DNA from: Clavelina lepadiformis
Lineage: Eukaryota > Chordata > Ascidiacea > Aplousobranchia > Clavelinidae
NCBI RefSeq assembly: GCF_947623445.1
Contig: NC_135244.1
Coordinates: forward strand, 13,950,860 to 14,014,859
DNA length: 64,000 bases
Direction of reading: 5' to 3'
The notes beneath the pieces were generated by a model. It made no database searches, was not told where the DNA came from, and was given only the letters and a program-made list of their open reading frames with translations. This document shows, one piece after another, positions 57,701-64,000 of the stretch. Each line of letters starts with the position of its first letter. Position 1 is the first letter of the stretch. The translations under genes were made by a program, and so were the position numbers.

Positions 57701-60700
57701 TTCTCCTAACATATTGCAATGTGTGAGACTAAGCTTCTAATACCACATTAAAACTTGCTTGAAGTGAACAATAAATAGCAGTAATTTGGTAATAACAAAC
57801 CAAATTTGTAAAAACAGACGAAATAAACAAGCAATCAATTTTTTCATTTGCCACGGAGTATTCAAAGCAAAACACTATACGAAGAAATATACCTATCTCA
57901 GGATGTGCATTAATGAAGTTCTTAGATGCACTCTAGTTAATTACTCTAATTAGCTTAAAGTCATCTGCAGGAAAGTATATTTTGTTCGACTTTCGCCTGT
58001 AGTTTTGTTGTGGACAGCTTCGCATTAGGCACCAGCAGTAATCTGCCATCATGTGAGTATCACATCTACCTTGATATCTCTCTTCCGTTAAATTGATATC
58101 TTGGTGAAACCTTTCAACTTGTTCCTCACTCATATTTCCGAGGTTTTCTGGGAAGCGATCCAAGTGACTCAATAAATAGTGAACTTTTATGCTCATCCTT
58201 GATCCAAGAGCTTGAAAGTTTGTAAGCTTTACTTATGTGAGATCCACATAGTTGCTTGCTTTTGTGTTTCCAAGAAATCCTTTTACAACTGCAATGAAAG
58301 AGTGCCAGGCTGCCTTCTCAACTTCAGTCATATGTGATGGAAAAACTTAATCTTAAATTAATTTTCGTATTTGTGGTCCATCAAAAATTCCTGCTTTCAG
58401 CTTTTCAATACTAAGACCAGGAAATACTTTGCACAGGTGATCAAAACAAGCACCATCTTTATCTATAAACGCCTTGACAAATTGTTTCATCAAACCCAAT
58501 TTGATGTGCAATGTGGGTAAAATGATGCGATCACGGCTGACCAAAGGTTCATTTACAACGTTTTTATCTTCATGCACAAGCTGTTCACGTATGGGCCATT
58601 CCTTTTTAATCCAGCGTTGATCAGTGGCCCGACTATCCCATTAACAAATAAAGCAGGGATACTTGGTGTAGCCGCCTTGTTGTCCTAAGAGAAAGTTGAA
58701 CATTTTGAAATCAACTCATATCTCCCAGTTATGCTCAGTATAAGAAAGTTTCTTCAAGATCATCTTTACACTTTGGTAGTGTTCCTTTAAAACGAATTGG
58801 AACACAGGCAAACTTATTTTCGTTGTGAAATAGCACGCATTTCAAGCATTTGTTTGGAGCTGTCAATGAATAACCTCCATTTTTTTGGTTTATACTCAAA
58901 TAGACCTATAGATGAAAGAAGTCCTTCGATGTTTTTACAGTACACAAAATTATCTTCTTGAGAGAAAAATTGCATTAACATTTCTTCTCTGCCCCGGTAA
59001 AACGTTATTTTTGTTTCCGAATCAAGAATGTTATGCTATGTGTTGATGTTAAGGCGTATGTTAGTGCTTGATGGGAGATGATATAAACTAATCTAAGGTC
59101 TTATTTACCTCCCAAGCGAGAAATTTGTGCAAGACAACTCAACATTTGCGCAAAACTAAATAGCTGCTTCACATGGCTTCAGTTTTTGTTAACCTATGTT
59201 ACTCACTAGCATACATTTTTAACTTTTCATGGCATATTAAGGAAAAAGCAATATCTCAAAAACTAGAGCCAATTCAGCAAAAGTAATGGCATTTTCGGAC
59301 TCAGCGCCCCTGATATACCCCTAAATCGATCTAACATATCATGCCTTTTGAAAAAAAAATTTTTATGAATTTTATTATATAAGTTATTTCATTAAAATGA
59401 TCGTTAATAGGAAGATTATGGAGTGGGCATTCTTCAACTACATTCTGTCGATGAACTTCTTTCTACTGCAGAAGATGAACAACTTTCCTTCCAAGAAAAG
59501 TTAGTTGTTTATCAACGCTGTAAATTGTTTGTAATTCTGTGAGCATTTGGGAACGTAACAACCAATATTATACTGCAATATTATTTGTTTTGTAGATCAC
59601 ATTCTTCATCGTCAACAGACTCCAACAGCAATTTGTTTAATTTACATTCACTGGAAGAACTGGAGCAAGCACCAGCTCTTTCACCCATTCAACAGAAAAA
59701 TGACCATGAGAACTTCCCAGGAAATATTTTTCAGCGTGATAAAACAAGATCGCCAGAGGTGTTTAAAGGAACTGGAACTGACAAGGGTAAAATGCAGTTA
59801 ATTTGCTCTCAGTACATCCAATACCCCTTCCAATATAATTAATATTAAACTGTAGGTCTTTGTTCCACCAAGGTTGTACCTCAAAAAGTTCTACCTTGGA
59901 CTGAAAGAAAATTTTTAAATTTACACATTGCGATTAATTTTCCCAATTTTTATCTGCTGGGTTGCAAAACTCTCGGATTATTTTTATGGGCCGCACCAAC
60001 AAGTAATAGTGCTCACTCGTCTCAGGTTAATTAGAAATTGTTTGGATTGAATATAACATTTCAGACATGAAAACTTCTAGTACAGTAAATAACAACATGA
60101 AATTAAACTAGACAAAATTTATCCTACAGGATAATAACAAAAGGGAAGTTATGTTGATTGGTAAATTATGCTTTGATATTAATTATCATCTGTCAGATTT
60201 TTAAAAGTCTCAGCTTCCTCTCGCCTTTCACTTGCTACATAAAAATATTGTAAGATGAAGATTTTAAGAAAATATAACAAATTCATATTGTGTTTGAGTT
60301 GTCCATTTCTATTACTAGTCGGTTTACTGTAGCATGTAGTTGCAGACAAACCTATGACCTCAGGAAGCAATGATTATTCTTCTGATTTCCACTCTGATTC
60401 TGAGGATACATTAAAAGACACTGATAGCATTATGGAAGATCTAAGTGAAAGTAAATAGTTTGTTGTGCCTTGTTTGATATCAGAGGTCTGCTTAATGGTA
60501 ATCTCAGGTTGAAATTATTTCAATTTTGCTAAATCCTGATGTTGATAAGGTTATTTTTGGTGGTAAAATAGTGATTTTAACTGGTTTGAAACTTTACACT
60601 ACTAGTCCATTCAGTCAGGTAAATAGTTACAGTAGTTAGTGTTACAATTTTGTTTTTCAGAAAGTATGAAAACAGAATCTTCAGTTAAAACTGCAACTGT

Positions 60701-61355
60701 ATCTTTGCAAAGTAACTCAACTGTTGCAGAATCTATTGAAAAAGGGACCTCCTATTCAGAGTCTTTTGAATCTGTTTCTTCAAGTTGTGCAACAATACCT
60801 TCAACTGTACAGAAGAAATCGGTTGCACATCTTGAGGCATCTGTACAAACAGATCCTGTGAGGGTATTGGGTGCTAATGGTGTTACAGGTTGGCTTCCAT
60901 TAATAGGAAGTTGCGTTCAAGTGTCATTTTATAACTACAATTTTGACTACTGTCTATTGTGTATAGATTTTGCAAGATCAGACAAAACATTTTTTTCACC
61001 TTCCCCGATAATTTCCAATGAAGCACTTGTAGTCTTAACATCTTATTCGCCAGGTGTGCTGGCACTACATGAAATGCTGAAGCAGCAATTGGTCCTCACC
61101 AAGTAACATATCCTTCTTTAAATAAATGTTGACTTTAAAATGCTCTTATTCAAAGATATACCCTACCGGTATTGTTTTTTGTACAGGAATTTCATTGAGC
61201 GTTCAGAAAGATTACGCAAAACTGCTGCTGAGTCACTTGTTGCAGACTATCAGTATGCCTCACTGCAAGAAGCAAAAGAGTTGATTGATCTACGTCGACA
61301 ACGGCTCTCTTTGCCAGCAAAATATTCCGAGATGAAATCAAAAATCCGATCATAG
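54797..61355 (+). CDS. C19orf44: C19orf44 homologue (DUF4614 protein)
   Basis: Thirteen exons join in frame to 544 aa: 54797-54860, 55453-55603, 56070-56214, 56329-56390, 56775-56844, 56980-57045, 57138-57296, 59411-59499, 59596-59786, 60346-60450, 60661-60888, 60967-61102 and 61187-61355. The N-terminal two thirds are Ser/Lys/Glu-rich and probably disordered. They contain repeated short motifs VMSLDDLI, LHSVDELLS, LHSLEELEQ and a coiled-coil piece (SALSRFAALEKRIKSRQ). The C-terminus has DYSSDF, SVQTDP, then EALVVLTSYSPGVLALHEMLKQQLVLTK and YASLQEAKELIDLRRQR. This matches the human C19orf44 end with its LTAYSPAVFALNDML-like and LEEAKEFI-like blocks as I recall them. Molecular function is unknown in the family. 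Donors after exons 2 (GTCTTA) and 7 (GTCAAA) are weak; intron 7 (2.1 kb) holds a transposon. Confidence 0.8.
57352..59375. mobile_element. Degenerate DNA transposon in intron 7 of the C19orf44 homologue
   Basis: Inverted repeats of about 100 bp bound the segment. Both sides share ATCAGGGGC, CGAAAATGCCATTA and TTGGCTCTAGTTTTT. The left end starts ACACTGGCCAACAAAAAAAT, while the outermost right bases have diverged (boundary uncertain by about 15 bp). The CACTGG start would fit the CMC/Chapaev group, but that is a guess. Minus-strand coding remnants lie at 57950-58680. Confidence 0.7.
57938..58690 (-). pseudogene. Remnant of a widespread transposon-borne protein
   Basis: Pieces in the minus strand read WDSRATDQRWIKKEWP, EPLVSRDRIILPTLHIKLGL, KVFPGLSIEKLKAGIFDGPQ and, further on, MSIKVHYLLSHLDRFPEN, SEEQVERFHQDI, ERYQGR and MMADYCWCL. 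The same series (WDSRA..., LPPLHIKLGLMKQFVK, FPGLSEEKLKAGIFDGPQI, RFPENLG, GERFHQDI, RYQGRWD, MADYCW) recurs in many invertebrate genomes as an uncharacterised multicopy protein (recalled). A stop after GPQIRKLI and missing sequence between the pieces show that this copy is broken. Its position inside inverted repeats indicates that it belongs to a DNA transposon. Confidence 0.75.
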
Positions 61356-61915
61356 AATCATTTTCATAGAATACTCAGTATATATATTATCTATTTTTGT
61401 AAGACTTAATAAAAAAAATTGCCACGAATTGTCTGAAACTTTCTGTTTCCGGTAGTTCAGTTTTGAAACACTAAAACTACACTGAATATATAAATAAATG
61501 CAGTTTTATTCACCAGTTCCCCAGTTTCATCAATGTTCTTCACATCTACTACAATCAAATACAGGAAACATATATGCCACTATTTATAGCAACGAAAAGC
61601 ATTTTACAAGTGTCTTCAAGCTCATGTGGGTGTATTCTGAAGCACCAGAAAATCCCGGTGGATTTGTAGATTGAGGCATCGCGGTTAGTTGCGAATCTTC
61701 TACATTTGAAAGTGCGATGACAAGGTACAAGGGAACTGGTTGCATTTCTATAAACAAAAGAAGCTCAATATACTTTTTGCTCCTGCACAACTCCTACCAA
61801 TTTATAATATAAGCCCTAAAAGGATTTCACTATTTAAATATTAAGTTTGCTATAGTGCAGAAAACTGTTAATCTGAATTGGCTAACAATATAAAAGCCCT
61901 TACATGGTTTTATAT
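61356..61915. other. Short intergenic gap between convergent genes
   Basis: 3' flanks of the C19orf44 homologue (AATAAA near 61408) and of RPS28. No further gene was recognised. Confidence 0.5.
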
Positions 61916-63707
<1,792 letters not shown>

Positions 63708-64000
63708 CTACATAAACCAAGATGTTTTGTATATTTTGGGCTTTATATAATAAATACAAATTCTGTAAATATCAATAAAGCAAAAATTTTAGATTAGTAG
63801 CCTACAGTGTAAAACATGCTTGGACTATAGTAACATTTAACAACACTGATTCCATGATACTGGGTCCGACTGGAAAATATGTAGCTTTCAACATGAGTAA
63901 ACCAAAGGCAGAACTTCTAGCTTGAGGACATAACTTAAAAATCTTAATTTTTTTTAATGCACGCTAAAAACTTCTTGTTTTACACCAGATTTCTGCTCGA
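63708..64000. other. Start of RPS28 first intron
   Basis: Sequence upstream of the 3' splice site at 63708. No exon with the RPS28 N-terminus is present. Nothing else was seen. Confidence 0.6.

Noticed and set aside
61103-61116. ATATCCTTC near the donor of C19orf44 intron 12, as a possible U12-type intron
   Set aside because: Using it would put a stop codon in the exon; the GT at 61103 and the pyrimidine-rich 3' end fit an ordinary intron.

Overview
The window is animal nuclear DNA: AT-rich, with genes split by many short GT-AG introns and a heavy load of cut-and-paste DNA transposons. Gene content (prostanoid-type receptors, ZSWIM5/6, PDCD7, C19orf44, RPS28), gene density and base composition suggest an invertebrate deuterostome, most likely a tunicate of the Ciona kind. 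The species is an inference. All exon models were assembled by hand from open frames, splice signals and recalled family sequences; every multi-exon model is in frame over its whole length, except for two weak points noted at PDCD7 and at the P transposase.

Layout: 0.6-8.3 kb holds two tandem paralogous prostanoid-receptor-like GPCRs (+) with identical exon structure. 9.7-20.4 kb holds a 22-exon ZSWIM5/6 orthologue (-). 24.0-27.4 kb holds an unrecognised, probably disordered 743-residue protein (+). 29.7-32.7 kb holds a zinc-dependent medium-chain dehydrogenase (-). 34.6-39.6 kb holds PDCD7, the U11-59K protein of the minor spliceosome (-). Just past its stop codon lies a tandem pair of perfect U12-type 5' splice-site motifs that look like an autoregulatory U11-binding element. 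54.8-61.4 kb holds a 13-exon C19orf44 (DUF4614) homologue (+), and 61.9-63.7 kb the 3' exons of ribosomal protein gene RPS28 (-), whose first exon is outside the window.

From 42.9 to 53.0 kb there is a transposon nest. A 6.2-kb P-superfamily element (THAP transposase on -, plus a second convergent zinc-finger gene on +, and ~375-bp inverted repeats) has a hAT element inserted exactly at its left target-site duplication. That hAT is itself interrupted by a TA-flanked element and by a MULE whose terminal inverted repeats are made of a ~16-bp minisatellite. Smaller hAT-like, TTAA-type and other TIR elements lie in introns of PDCD7, C19orf44 and RPS28 and between genes. No CRISPR array, rRNA or convincing tRNA was seen, and nothing retroviral was recognised.

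The host genes do not form a pathway. The notable links are within loci: the receptor pair is a local duplication in which both copies have His in place of the TM7 arginine that normally contacts the prostanoid carboxylate, and PDCD7 appears to carry a binding site for the very snRNP its product belongs to.
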